From RYN-230 sp963837515 (GTDB taxonomy: Bacteria > Actinomycetota > Actinomycetes > Streptosporangiales > Streptosporangiaceae), in contig CAWINT010000005.1 of assembly GCA_963837515.1 (NCBI GenBank), positions 62,001-126,000 on the forward strand: DNA of 64,000 bases, given 5' to 3'. Position 1 is the stretch's first letter. Every line of letters begins with the position of its first letter. Of the stretch, positions 52,439 to 61,079 are shown piece after piece. The position numbers were made by a program, and so were the translations under genes. A model generated the notes under the pieces. The model was not told the DNA's origin. It worked only from the letters and a program-made list of their open reading frames with translations, and did not search any database.

Positions 52439-53619
52439 TCACGGCTGTCGTAGGCTTCCTGGCGCAGCCCCTGGACGCGCTCGTACACCTGCGCCGCGAC
52501 GGGCTGGTAGTCCGTCAGGACCCGGATCTGTTCCTTGATGACCGCGATCGCCAGCGGCGACTTCGTCGCCATGGTGGCGGCCAGCTCCAGGGTGAACGAT
52601 TCGAGCCGGTCCCACGGCACCAGGTGGTTGATGAGCAGCCAGTCCTTGGCCTTGCGGGCGTCGATGGGCGCGGCGGTGAAGAACATTTCCTTGATCACGT
52701 TTATTGGCAGCCGGCCCTGGAAATGCAGCAGCCCAGTGATGTTGTAGGGCAGTCCCAGGTTCGCGGGCGTGATGGCGAACGACGTCGTCTCGTCGGCGAC
52801 GGCCAGGTCGCAGCTGAGCACCAGGTCCACGGCGCCGCCCCACACGGTGCCGTGCACCATCGCGACGACGGGCGCTGGGTAGCTGCGGACGGCGCGGATC
52901 AGTTCTTCCAGCGGGTCGTTGTAGCCCAGCGGGTCGCGCCTGCCCCGGGGCAGCTCGCCGATGTCGTGACCGGCGGACCAGACCTTCATCCCCGCCGCGG
53001 CCCGGAGCACGATCGCCCGCACCGGCCGGGCCCGCAAGGTGGCGAGCGCGGTGATGACCCCGCTGGCCAGCTGGGCGCCGATGGCGTTGTGGTTGTGGCG
53101 GTCGGCCAGGGTGATGGTGCCGACCTGCCCGACGACGTCGGTCAGCACGACGTCGTCGGCCGGGTCCGGGGACTCCTCGCCGGGCGGAGCGGGCCGCCCG
53201 TCCTGCGCGACACGGTCCTGGGTGGCCAGGGCCAGGTAGGTCCCGGCCATGGCGTCCTTGCCCGCCCGGACGATGGCGTTCAGCAGCCCGAGCGCCGCCA
53301 CCAGCTGGGCACCGTCCAGGGCCCCGGCCAGCTGGCGCCAGAGCACCTCCGCCAGGGCGTTGAAGGCATCCTGTACTTCGGTGTGGCCGATGCCCGCGGC
53401 ATAGCAGTGCGCCGCGATCTGCTCGGCCGGCCTGATGACCGGCTCGGCGCGGCCCGCGTGCACGCAGTGCAGCACGAGGCGGAACAGCTGCCGCACGTCG
53501 CGGCGCCCGTCGGGGCTGGGTGAGCGGGGGCGGTCTGGTCCGGGGGGCGCAAGGGCGGCCACGGTTTCGTCGATCACCCGGTCCTCCGCGCTGCCGAGAA
53601 CTGCTGCTGCTGCGTCCAC
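52378..53619 (-). CDS. Enoyl-CoA hydratase/isomerase family protein with extra N-terminal domain
   Basis: A 413-residue protein. Residues about 155-413 are a crotonase fold with oxyanion-hole sequences (KVWSAGHDI and VHGTVWGGAVDL) and SFAITPANLGLPYN, closest in look to methylmalonyl-CoA decarboxylase (ScpB/YgfG). Residues 35-150 form a helical domain (RQLFRLVLHCVHAGR, then HTEVQDAFNALAEVLWRQL) that is not part of the family and recalls RsbR-like N-terminal sensor domains. The start is a GTG at 53619 after GGAGGTG. The substrate is not certain. It is flanked by decayed genes. Confidence 0.78.
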   Translation of the reverse strand: MDAAAAVLGSAEDRVIDETVAALAPPGPDRPRSPSPDGRRDVRQLFRLVLHCVHAGRAEPVIRPAEQIAAHCYAAGIGHTEVQDAFNALAEVLWRQLAGALDGAQLVAALGLLNAIVRAGKDAMAGTYLALATQDRVAQDGRPAPPGEESPDPADDVVLTDVVGQVGTITLADRHNHNAIGAQLASGVITALATLRARPVRAIVLRAAAGMKVWSAGHDIGELPRGRRDPLGYNDPLEELIRAVRSYPAPVVAMVHGTVWGGAVDLVLSCDLAVADETTSFAITPANLGLPYNITGLLHFQGRLPINVIKEMFFTAAPIDARKAKDWLLINHLVPWDRLESFTLELAATMATKSPLAIAVIKEQIRVLTDYQPVAAQVYERVQGLRQEAYDSRDYLEGLDAFAERRQPIFRGT

Positions 53620-53736
53620 GATCCGGCACCTCCGTCCCAGGGCCCAGCGCCCCCTTCTAACCCTGCGCAGCTCCGGCCGTTAAGGGAAGCTGTCTTTGGG
53701 CCCTGGCTCACGCCCAGCCAGGCTCCTCTGGGTATG

Positions 53737-53862
53737 TCCTCCCACACCCACAGTAACCTCGGGTCCCGCGTCGTAAGCGCCCAGCAGCAGCGCGCCGTAG
53801 GTCCCCCGGCGCCGTCCCCGCCCGGCGAACGCGCCGACGGCGACCAGATCCGCGTCGGGTAC
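53737..53862 (-). pseudogene. ATP-dependent DNA ligase fragment
   Basis: About 42 codons read DADLVAVGAFAGRGRRRGTY then GALLLGAYD, like the start of the OB-fold domain of ATP-dependent DNA ligases. Nothing ligase-like is seen on either side in any frame. The rest of the 53620-53929 gap holds no gene I can support. Confidence 0.4.
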
Positions 53863-53929
53863 TGCACACCCGCTCCCTGCGCTCACCCGATCATGACACG
53901 CCAGCGGTACCGGCCCGGGGCAGTGATCG

Positions 53930-55157
53930 TCAGGTGAGGATGCGGAGCGGGTTCTCCAGCAGTTCCCGGAGCGCGGCCAGCCAGCGGGCGGCGACCACCC
54001 CATCGACCGGGCGGTGGTCGACCGACAGCGTCACCGTCATGACTTTGCCAGGGACGACGGCGCCGTCCTCGACCACCGGCTCGTCGCGGACGGCGCCGAC
54101 GGCCAGGATCGCGGCGTGCGGCGGGTTGATGATCGCGGCGAACTCGTCCACGCCGAACATCCCGAGGTTGGTGACGCTGATCGTCCCGCCCTCCAGCTCG
54201 TCCTGGCGCAGCCGCCCGTCCCCGGCCCGGGCCGCCAGGTCGCGGGTCCGCGCCGCGACCGCCGTGATCGTCAGGGCCGTCACGTCGCGGAGCACGGGGG
54301 TGACCAGGCCGCGGTCGGTGGCGACCGCCACCGCCACGTCCACGGTGCGATGCGTGCGCACGGCCTCCGGGGTCCAGATGACGTTCATCTCGGGGACCCG
54401 CTGGTGCGCGGCGGCGGTGGCCTTCACCACCAGGTCGTTCAGTGATACCCGGATACCGGCGCCGGCGCCGTCGTTGATCTCGGCGCGCAGCCTGGCCAGC
54501 CGGTCCGCCCGGACCGTCGCCCGCAGGTAGAAGTGCGGGGCGGTCTGCTTGCTTTCCACCAGGCGGGCGGCGATGGCGCGGCGGAACCGGCTGTGCGGGA
54601 TCTCGCCGCTCCCGCCGGGTTCCCCCGTGCCGTGAGAGGCGATGGCGGCCTCGACGTCGCGGCGCAGGATCCGCCCGCCCGGGCCGGTCCCGGTGATGGT
54701 CCCGACCGCGACCCCGGCCTGCCTGGCGATCTTGCGGGCCAGCGGGCTGGCGAACACCCGGCCGTTGCCGGGCACGCTCGCGGGTGCGGCCGGGGGAGCC
54801 GGCGGCCCAGCCGCGGCCGCGGCTGAGCCGCCAACCGGCGCGGCTGGGCCGCCCGGCTGTCCCGGGCCCGGCGACCCCCAGCCCGGCCAGCACCGCGCCG
54901 ATGTCAGCGACGGCCTCACCCGGCTGGCCCAGCACGGCGATGGGCGCGCCCGCCTCGACGTGGGCGCCCGGGGCGACCAGGGTCTTCAGCACGACGCCGG
55001 CGTCCTCCGCCTCGACATCCACCATCGCCTTATCCGTCTCGACGGTGGCGAGCGTGTCGGCGGCGGCGAACTCGGTGTGCTCGGCCACCAGCCACTCGGC
55101 CAGCACGGCCTCGCTGGAGCCGGTGGCGACCTCGGGCATGCGCAGCAGCCGGGGCAT
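53930..55157 (-). pseudogene. 2-oxoacid dehydrogenase E2 acyltransferase, frameshifted in the linker
   Basis: The first frame (from the ATG at 55157) encodes a lipoyl domain with the lipoylated Lys in ETDKAMVD (residue 43), up to about 54880. After a one-base shift another frame carries the Ala/Pro linker, a subunit-binding domain (ASPLARKIARQAGV) and the catalytic domain with DHRPVDG near the C-terminus, ending at 53930. An extra base near the C-run at 54875-54879 explains the break. Repaired, the protein would have about 408 residues. Its start is one base after the E1 stop. Either sequencing error or a broken gene. Confidence 0.8.
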
Positions 55158-55158
55158 C

Positions 55159-57339
55159 TCAGTACCTCGCGATCTCGGCCAGCGCCGCGGCGACTTCCTG
55201 CTGCTGGGCGATGGCGGCCCGCTCCAGCACCTGGCTGATGCTCGGCGAGGCCTCCCCGCCGGTGACCCGCCAGACCGGCGCGTCCAGCAGGTCGAAGAAC
55301 CGCCGGTGGATCTCGTCGGCCAGCCACCCGCCGTAGGAGGTCCCCCGGGCGCCCTGCTCGGCGATCAGGATCTGGTTCGTCTTGGCCAGGGACACCCCGA
55401 TGGCGTCCCAGTCGATGCTGGCCCGGTCCAGCCAGCGCAGGTCGATCACCTCGGCGTCCAGCTGCCCGAACTGATCCACCGCCGCCAGCACGTGCGCCAC
55501 CATCCCGAGGTAGCTCAGGATCGTGACGTCGTTCCCGGGCCGGCGCACGGCCGCCTGGCCCACCGGCAGGTAGTAGTCGTAATCGTCCACCGGGCCCGGC
55601 CCGGTCGAGCCGTACAGGTCGACGTGCTCCAGCACCACGACCGGGTCCTGGCAGCGCAGCGCGCTGTTCATCAGGCCGACGTAGTCGTAGGGGGTGGCCG
55701 GGGCGGCGATCCGCCAGCCCGGGTTGGTAGCGAAGATGCCGGCCGGGTCCATCGAGTGCTGCGAGCCGTAGCCGGTGCCCATGGCCACCTTGCTGCGCAG
55801 CACCAGCGGCACCCCGGTCTCCCCGCCGTACATGTGCCGCGCCTTGCCGATCTGGTTGAACAGCTGGTCCGCGGCCACCCACATGAAGTCGGCATACATG
55901 AACTCGACCACCGGGGTGTACCGGCCGTCCAGGGCGATGCCGCCGGCCAGCCCGGCGAACGCGTTCTCGCTGATCGGCGTGCCGAGGACGCGGCCCGGGA
56001 ACCGGCCGGCCAGGCCGCGGGTGGCGCCGTTGGTGCCGCCGTTCAGCCGGTGCACGTCCTCGCCCAGCACCACGATGCCGGGGTCGGTCTCCATCCGGCG
56101 GGCCATCACCGCCGCCACCGCGTCGATGAACCTGGTCTCCTGGACCGGCACGGCGTAGCCGTCCGGGCCGGCCAGCGCCGCATCGTCGAACTCGCTCAGG
56201 TCGCCGCGGACGCCGATGTCGGCCCAGCCGGGGTCGGGCCACTCGGACGGGCGGATCTGCCGCTGCCCGGGCTTGCCGCCGGGCGCCGGCTCCAGGAGGA
56301 CGTCGCCGATCTCGGCCATGACCGCCTGGGCGCGGGTCACCGCCCCGGCGGTTTCCGCGGCGGTCAGGATGCCGCGCCGCTGCAGTTGCGCGGCCGTGAT
56401 CCGGAGCGGGTCACGGTCACGCCAGGCGCGCTCCTCGGCCTTGTCCCGGTAGCCGAACGCGCTGCCCGGGAAGCCGCCGTTCTGGTGGAAGTACCGGTAG
56501 GTGTCGGCCTCGACGACGGCCGGGCCGCGCCCGGCCCGCAGCTGCGCGACGGCCTCGGACATGGCCAGGTGGACCGCGAGCGGGTCCATCCCGTCCACCT
56601 TCCAGCTGGCGATGTTGAAGCCGGGGCCGCGCGCGGACAGCCGCGGTTCGGCGGTGGACTCCCGCACCGAGGTGGACACGGCGTACTGGTTGTTCTCGAT
56701 GAAGAAGCAGACCGGCAGCGACCAGGCCGCCGCGAGGTTCATCGTCTCCAGCGTCGACCCGATGTTGACCGCGCCGTCTCCGAAGTAGGTCACCGACACC
56801 GCGTCGGTCCCCGCGTGCCGGTGTGACCAGGCGAAGCCGGCCGCCTGCGGGACGCCGCCGCCGACGATGGCGTTGGTGCCCATCGCCCCGGCCTCGGCCC
56901 AGCGCAGGTGCATCGACCCGCCCCGGCCGTGGCCCCAGCCGCGGTCCAGCCCGCAGATTTCCGCGAGGGTGCGCAGCAGCACCTCGCGGACCGGCTCCGA
57001 CGGCGCCGCCAGCGGGTCCATCCCCTTCGGCTCCACGTGCCCGAGCGCCTTGGCCAGGAACTGGTGGTGGCCGCGGTGCGACCCGTTCACCGTGTCGGCG
57101 CTGGTGAGCGCCAGCACGCTGCCGACCGCCCCGCCCTCCTGGCCGATGCTGGAGTGGGCTGGCCCGTGCACCAGGCCGGCCGCGGCCAGTTCGAGGACGT
57201 ACTCCTCGAAGGCGCGGATCCACACCAGCTGGGCGTAGATCGTGCGCAGCAGCGCCGGGTCGGCGGCGTCCCAGTCGGCCTCGCCGGCTACCACCTCGAC
57301 CCAGGGGGCGGCGGGCTGGAGAGGGCGGTGCTCGGGCAC
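55159..57339 (-). CDS. 2-oxoacid dehydrogenase E1, alpha and beta subunits fused
   Basis: A 726-residue TPP enzyme. Residues about 30-340 are the alpha part with the TPP motif GDGAVNIGS...ENN near 180-210 and the HGRGGSMH loop. Residues about 400-725 are the beta (transketolase-like) part with GEDVHRLNGG, GYGSQHSMDP and a Glu-bearing EFMYADF. It would decarboxylate a 2-oxoacid and pass the acyl group to E2; pyruvate, branched-chain or acetoin-type substrates are all possible. There is no E3 gene nearby. The start is a GTG at 57339 with AAGGGAG upstream. It is divergent from the VOC-GntR-M24 genes. Confidence 0.85.
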   Translation of the reverse strand: MPEHRPLQPAAPWVEVVAGEADWDAADPALLRTIYAQLVWIRAFEEYVLELAAAGLVHGPAHSSIGQEGGAVGSVLALTSADTVNGSHRGHHQFLAKALGHVEPKGMDPLAAPSEPVREVLLRTLAEICGLDRGWGHGRGGSMHLRWAEAGAMGTNAIVGGGVPQAAGFAWSHRHAGTDAVSVTYFGDGAVNIGSTLETMNLAAAWSLPVCFFIENNQYAVSTSVRESTAEPRLSARGPGFNIASWKVDGMDPLAVHLAMSEAVAQLRAGRGPAVVEADTYRYFHQNGGFPGSAFGYRDKAEERAWRDRDPLRITAAQLQRRGILTAAETAGAVTRAQAVMAEIGDVLLEPAPGGKPGQRQIRPSEWPDPGWADIGVRGDLSEFDDAALAGPDGYAVPVQETRFIDAVAAVMARRMETDPGIVVLGEDVHRLNGGTNGATRGLAGRFPGRVLGTPISENAFAGLAGGIALDGRYTPVVEFMYADFMWVAADQLFNQIGKARHMYGGETGVPLVLRSKVAMGTGYGSQHSMDPAGIFATNPGWRIAAPATPYDYVGLMNSALRCQDPVVVLEHVDLYGSTGPGPVDDYDYYLPVGQAAVRRPGNDVTILSYLGMVAHVLAAVDQFGQLDAEVIDLRWLDRASIDWDAIGVSLAKTNQILIAEQGARGTSYGGWLADEIHRRFFDLLDAPVWRVTGGEASPSISQVLERAAIAQQQEVAAALAEIARY

Positions 57340-57373
57340 GGTCGGCTCCCTTCACCGGAGGCAGATCGGCAGA

Positions 57374-57383
57374 TTGGATCCAA
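57374..57383 (-). promoter_or_regulatory. Operator TTGGATCCAA at the E1 promoter
   Basis: A perfect palindrome just downstream of TATAGT (minus strand, 57390-57385), the likely -10 of the E1-E2 operon. A bound repressor would block initiation. A near-copy lies 74 bp away at the divergent promoter. Confidence 0.6.
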
Positions 57384-57447
57384 AACTATACCTAACGGCC
57401 CGTACGCGCTACTGTAGGCCACTAGGGACCCGCTATATTGCGGCTGA

Positions 57448-57458
57448 TTGGATCCGAA
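57448..57458 (+). promoter_or_regulatory. Operator TTGGATCCGAA at the VOC-GntR-M24 promoter
   Basis: Lies 8 bases after TATATT (57434-57439), the likely -10, and 12 bases before the VOC start. It matches the site at 57374 except for one base in the palindrome. The spacing of 74 bp is about seven helical turns, which would suit looping by the GntR protein. Confidence 0.6.
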
Positions 57459-57469
57459 GCGAGGTGCGC

Positions 57470-57970
57470 ATGGGCCTGCCCGGGTTGCGCCGGATGGATC
57501 ACATCGGGTTCACCGTGCCCGATCTCGACGAGGCCCACCGGTTCCTGGTCGAGGTGCTCGGCTGCGAGTACCTGTACTCGCTCGGCCCGTTCCGCCATGA
57601 CGACTCGGACTGGATGGCCACCCACCTGAACGTGCACCCGCGCGCGGTGATGGTGGAGAACCGCTGGTTCCGCTGCGGCGAGCAGGCGGTCTTCGAGGTG
57701 TTCCGCTACACCGCCCCCGGCCAGCGCGACGCCATCCCGCGCAACAGCGACGTCGGCGGTCACCACATCGCACTGTACGTCGATGACCTGGACGAGGCCA
57801 TCGGCCACTTGCGGGCGTTCGGTATAGAAGTGCTGGCCGGGCCGACGGCGAGCAGTGGCCCGGCGACGGGCAACCGGTGGGTCTACTTCCTGGCCCCGTG
57901 GGGCATGCAGTTCGAGCTGGTGTCCTACCCCGGGGGCAAGGCCTGGGACCGGGAGCACCAACGGGGATGA
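57470..57970 (+). CDS. VOC (glyoxalase/dioxygenase fold) protein
   Basis: A 166-residue metal-dependent protein of the vicinal oxygen chelate superfamily. It has two beta-alpha-beta modules: MDHIGFTVPDLDEAHRFL with the first His, then GGHHIALYVDDLDEAI and a C-terminal Glu in MQFELVSYP. Candidate metal ligands are His, His and Glu. The exact reaction (isomerase, dioxygenase or lyase) cannot be told. The ATG at 57470 has GAGGTG four bases upstream. It overlaps the GntR gene (ATGA). Confidence 0.82.
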   Translation: MGLPGLRRMDHIGFTVPDLDEAHRFLVEVLGCEYLYSLGPFRHDDSDWMATHLNVHPRAVMVENRWFRCGEQAVFEVFRYTAPGQRDAIPRNSDVGGHHIALYVDDLDEAIGHLRAFGIEVLAGPTASSGPATGNRWVYFLAPWGMQFELVSYPGGKAWDREHQRG

Positions 57971-58617
57971 CCACCGACGGCAGCGTGGGCAGCGCCCGGG
58001 TGGCGTCGTACCTGCGCGAGGCGATCCTCGGTGGCCGGCTCCGGCCCGGGGACCGCATCCGCCAGGAGGAGGTGGCCGAGCGGCTCGGCGCGAGCCGGCT
58101 GCCGGTGCGGGAGGCGCTGCGGATGCTGGCCGCGGAGGGGCTCACCGAGCTCGAACCGCACAAGGGTGCGCGGGTGCCGCGGCTGACCCAGCACGAGGTC
58201 AACGTGATCTACCAGATGCGCGAGCGGCTGGAGCCGCTCGCCCTCGCGGAGAGCCTGCCCCGGCTGGACTCCTCGGATCACGAGCGGCTCGCCCGGCTGC
58301 AGCAGCGGATCGAGGGTGGCGACGACCTGGAGAAGTTCCTCGACCTCGACCGCGATTTCCACCTGCTGACCTACCGCGGCTGCCCGGTGGAGCCGCTGAA
58401 CTCGGCGGTCGCCCGGCTGTGGAATTCCACCCAGCCCTACCGGCGCAGCTATGTCACGCTCGGCGGGGCAGACCGCATGTGGCTGGTGCACGCCGAGCAC
58501 CGGCTGATCCTGGACGCCGTTGTGCGGCGCGACGCCACCGACGGGGAGCGCTACCTGCAGGGGCATATCCGGCGCACGCGCATCGAGCTGAGCCGCCATC
58601 CGGAGGTGTTTACGTGA
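57967..58617 (+). CDS. GntR family regulator (FCD type)
   Basis: A 216-residue regulator with an N-terminal winged helix (EAILGGRLRPGDRIRQEEVAERLGAS) and a helical FCD effector domain whose His and Asp (RDFHLLTYR, HAEHRLILDAV) could bind a metal and a carboxylic acid. It lies inside the operon next to the two TTGGATCC-type sites and is the obvious candidate to bind them. Start and stop overlap the neighbours by four bases each. Confidence 0.87.
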   Translation: MTTDGSVGSARVASYLREAILGGRLRPGDRIRQEEVAERLGASRLPVREALRMLAAEGLTELEPHKGARVPRLTQHEVNVIYQMRERLEPLALAESLPRLDSSDHERLARLQQRIEGGDDLEKFLDLDRDFHLLTYRGCPVEPLNSAVARLWNSTQPYRRSYVTLGGADRMWLVHAEHRLILDAVVRRDATDGERYLQGHIRRTRIELSRHPEVFT

Positions 58618-59870
58618 CCACGCAGACTGTCAACGGCCGCCCGCCGGCCGCGCCCGGCCACATGGGGGTCGACTACGAGGAGCGGGTGGACTTCGCCCGG
58701 CTGCGCGGGTACCGGAACGCCCGCGCCCGGGCCGCGCTGGACCGCAGCGAGTGCGGTGCGCTGCTGCTGTTCGACTTCTACAACATCCGCTACACGACGC
58801 ACACGTGGATCGGCGGCGCGCTCGGCGACAAGATGATCCGCTACGCGCTGCTCGCCCGCGGGCGGGACCCGGTGCTGTGGGACTTCGGCTCGGCGGTCAA
58901 GCACCACAAGCTGTACTCGAAGTGGGTACCGGAGGAGAACTACCGGGCCGGGTTCCTCGGCTTCCGGGGCGCGGTGGCGCCCAGCGCCGGGCTGATGGCC
59001 GAGGCCGTCGCCGAGATCAAGTCACTCCTGGCCGAGGCCGGGGTGGCCGACATGCCGGTCGGGGTGGACATCGTCGAGCCGCCGTTCCTGTTCGAGATGC
59101 AGCGGCAGGGCCTGCGGGTGATCGACGCGCAGCAGATCATGCTCGACGCCCGGGTCATCAAGTCGCCGGACGAGATCATGCTGCTGACCCAGGCTGCGGC
59201 CATGGTCGATGGCGTCTACCAGGACATCACCGAGCGGCTCAAGCCCGGCGTGCGGGAGAACGAGATCGTCGCCCTGGCCAACAAGCGGCTCTACGAGATG
59301 GGCTCCGACCAGGTCGAGGCGATCAACGCAATCTCCGGCGAGCGGTGCAACCCGCACCCGCACAACTTCACCGACCGCCTCATCCGCCCCGGCGACCAGG
59401 CGTTCTTCGACATCATCCACGCCTTCAACGGTTACCGGACGTGCTACTACCGCACGTTCTCGGTGGGCAGCGCCACGCCGGCCCAGCGGGATGCGTACAA
59501 ACTGGCGCGCGAGTGGATGGACCGCGGGATCGACGGCATCCGGGCCGGCGTGGGGACCGACGAGATCGCGGCGCTGCTCCCGGCGGCGGACGAGTTCGGC
59601 TTCGGCAGCGAGATGGAAGCCTTCGGCCTCCAGTTCGCGCACGGCCTGGGGCTCGGCCTGCACGAGCGGCCGATCATCTCCCGGCTCAACTCCTTCAAAG
59701 AGCCGATGGAGCTGCAGGTCGGGATGGTGTTCGCGCTGGAGACCTACTGCCCGGCCAGCGACGGCTTCTCGGCGGCGCGGATCGAGGAGGAGATCGTCAT
59801 CACCGAAGACGGCCCGAAGGTGCTCACCCTCTTCCCGGCCCAGGACCTGTTCGTCGCCAACCCCTACTGA
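58614..59870 (+). CDS. M24 (creatinase/Xaa-Pro peptidase fold) family protein, one metal ligand replaced
   Basis: A 418-residue pita-bread-fold protein. A creatinase N-terminal domain (residues 20-170) is followed by the M24 domain. Ligand positions: Asp in FFDIIHAF kept, the second Asp position replaced (TCYYRTF where SDITRTF is usual), His in FAHGLGLGLHE kept, Glu in LETYCPA kept and Glu in RIEEEIVIT kept. It may be a lyase or non-peptidase hydrolase; M24 members include creatinase and the DMSP lyase DddP. The start is a GTG overlapping the GntR stop (GTGA), with GGAGG upstream. Confidence 0.8.
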   Translation: MTTQTVNGRPPAAPGHMGVDYEERVDFARLRGYRNARARAALDRSECGALLLFDFYNIRYTTHTWIGGALGDKMIRYALLARGRDPVLWDFGSAVKHHKLYSKWVPEENYRAGFLGFRGAVAPSAGLMAEAVAEIKSLLAEAGVADMPVGVDIVEPPFLFEMQRQGLRVIDAQQIMLDARVIKSPDEIMLLTQAAAMVDGVYQDITERLKPGVRENEIVALANKRLYEMGSDQVEAINAISGERCNPHPHNFTDRLIRPGDQAFFDIIHAFNGYRTCYYRTFSVGSATPAQRDAYKLAREWMDRGIDGIRAGVGTDEIAALLPAADEFGFGSEMEAFGLQFAHGLGLGLHERPIISRLNSFKEPMELQVGMVFALETYCPASDGFSAARIEEEIVITEDGPKVLTLFPAQDLFVANPY

Positions 59871-59961
59871 GCGGGGTCCGGACCCGGCAAGTCACCCCAG
59901 ATCCCCGGATGCGGTGAGATTATGGCCAGGGTTGCGGCCGACAAGCAGGGGAGAGCGGACA

Positions 59962-60792
59962 GTGTCAGGTAACCAGCCCGCGAGCCCGGGCCAGCGCCGG
60001 GACGGGATCAGCGGCGTTGACACCAGCGTGCCCAACCCGGCACGGGTGTACGACTACCTGCTGGGCGGTAAGGACAACTTCGAGGTCGACCGGAAAACGG
60101 CCGACGCGGGGATCGGCGCGTTCCCGCAGATCGTGCAGTCCGCCCGCTCGTCCCGGGCCTACCTGGCCCGGGTCGTCCGCTATCTGGCGGAGTCGGGGAT
60201 CCGGCAGTTTCTCGACATCGGCACCGGCCTGCCCTCGGGGAACAACGTGCACGAGGTGGCGCAGGACGTCGCGCCCGCGTCCAGGATCGTGTACGTGGAC
60301 AACGACCCGGTCGTGCTGGTGCACGCCCGGGCCCTGCTCACCAGCACGCCGGAGGGCGCCACCGACTTCATCGACGCGGACATGCGCGACCCGGAGAAGA
60401 TCCTCCTGGAGGCGTCCAGGACGCTGGACTTCAGCCAGCCGGTCGCCGTGCTGCTGCTCGGGGTTCTGCACTTCCTCAGCGACGACGAGGAAGCGCTCGG
60501 TGTTACCCGCCGGCTCATGGATGCCGGGCCGGCCGGCAGCTACCTGGCGGTCTGCCATCTCACCGCCGACATCTACCCCGAGCTGACCGAACTGGCGCGC
60601 CGGGTGAACGAACGGCAGCGCCACGCGCCACTCGTGCTCCGTGATCGCACGCGGGTCGCCAGCTTCTTCGATGGGCTTGAGCTGATGCCGCCCGGCCTCG
60701 TCCAGGCCTCCAAGTGGCGCCCGGATTCCGCCCTCGAAGCGGTGGCCCCCGCCGCCCTCTGGGGTGGCGTGGCGCGCAAAACCCAGGCCTGA
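59962..60792 (+). CDS. SAM-dependent methyltransferase, DUF574 type
   Basis: A 276-residue protein with the N-terminal signature DTSVPNPARVYDYLLGGKDNF of the actinobacterial DUF574 methyltransferases. The SAM-binding strand is FLDIGTGLPSGNNVHE and the acidic loop is VYVDNDPVV. The biological substrate is unknown for this family. The start is a GTG at 59962 with GGGGAGAG upstream. It stands alone. Confidence 0.9.
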   Translation: MSGNQPASPGQRRDGISGVDTSVPNPARVYDYLLGGKDNFEVDRKTADAGIGAFPQIVQSARSSRAYLARVVRYLAESGIRQFLDIGTGLPSGNNVHEVAQDVAPASRIVYVDNDPVVLVHARALLTSTPEGATDFIDADMRDPEKILLEASRTLDFSQPVAVLLLGVLHFLSDDEEALGVTRRLMDAGPAGSYLAVCHLTADIYPELTELARRVNERQRHAPLVLRDRTRVASFFDGLELMPPGLVQASKWRPDSALEAVAPAALWGGVARKTQA

Positions 60793-60929
60793 ACGTCAGG
60801 GCCGGGCCCGCGCGGCTGAAATTTTCGCAGTTCGCTGCCCCGTCCGGCCAGCGGGCGCTGACCAGGCAGCCGGGTGGCATTGCCACCGCACCGGGAATTC
60901 GGTCGCGCCCGCCTATTGACCCGGTGATT

Positions 60930-60999
60930 GTTACCGCTCACACTCAATGCACTTCCTACTGTTCCCGGGTCCGGCCGAGAGGAGGTTGTTAGCGCTAAC
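60930..60999. promoter_or_regulatory. LacI-type operator pair upstream of the alpha-galactosidase gene
   Basis: A perfect palindrome GTTAGCGCTAAC (60988-60999) and a 10-of-12 copy GTTACCGCTCAC (60930-60941), 58 bp apart. A TTGACC at 60916-60921 could be a -35. GCGC-centred dyads like these are bound by LacI-family sugar regulators. The rest of the gap 60793-61079 shows no gene. Confidence 0.5.
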
Positions 61000-61079
61000 G
61001 TCCCACGGTTCCGGGCCGGCACGGCCTGCTGGTGGAGGACGCCGGCGCAGTAATGGTGCTGCGTGAGTTGCGAGGTGAC

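Noticed and set aside
53883..55157. A 424-residue E2 protein read entirely in the first frame
   Set aside because: After about residue 93 the frame turns into an Arg/Gly-rich shadow, while the catalytic domain is in another frame.
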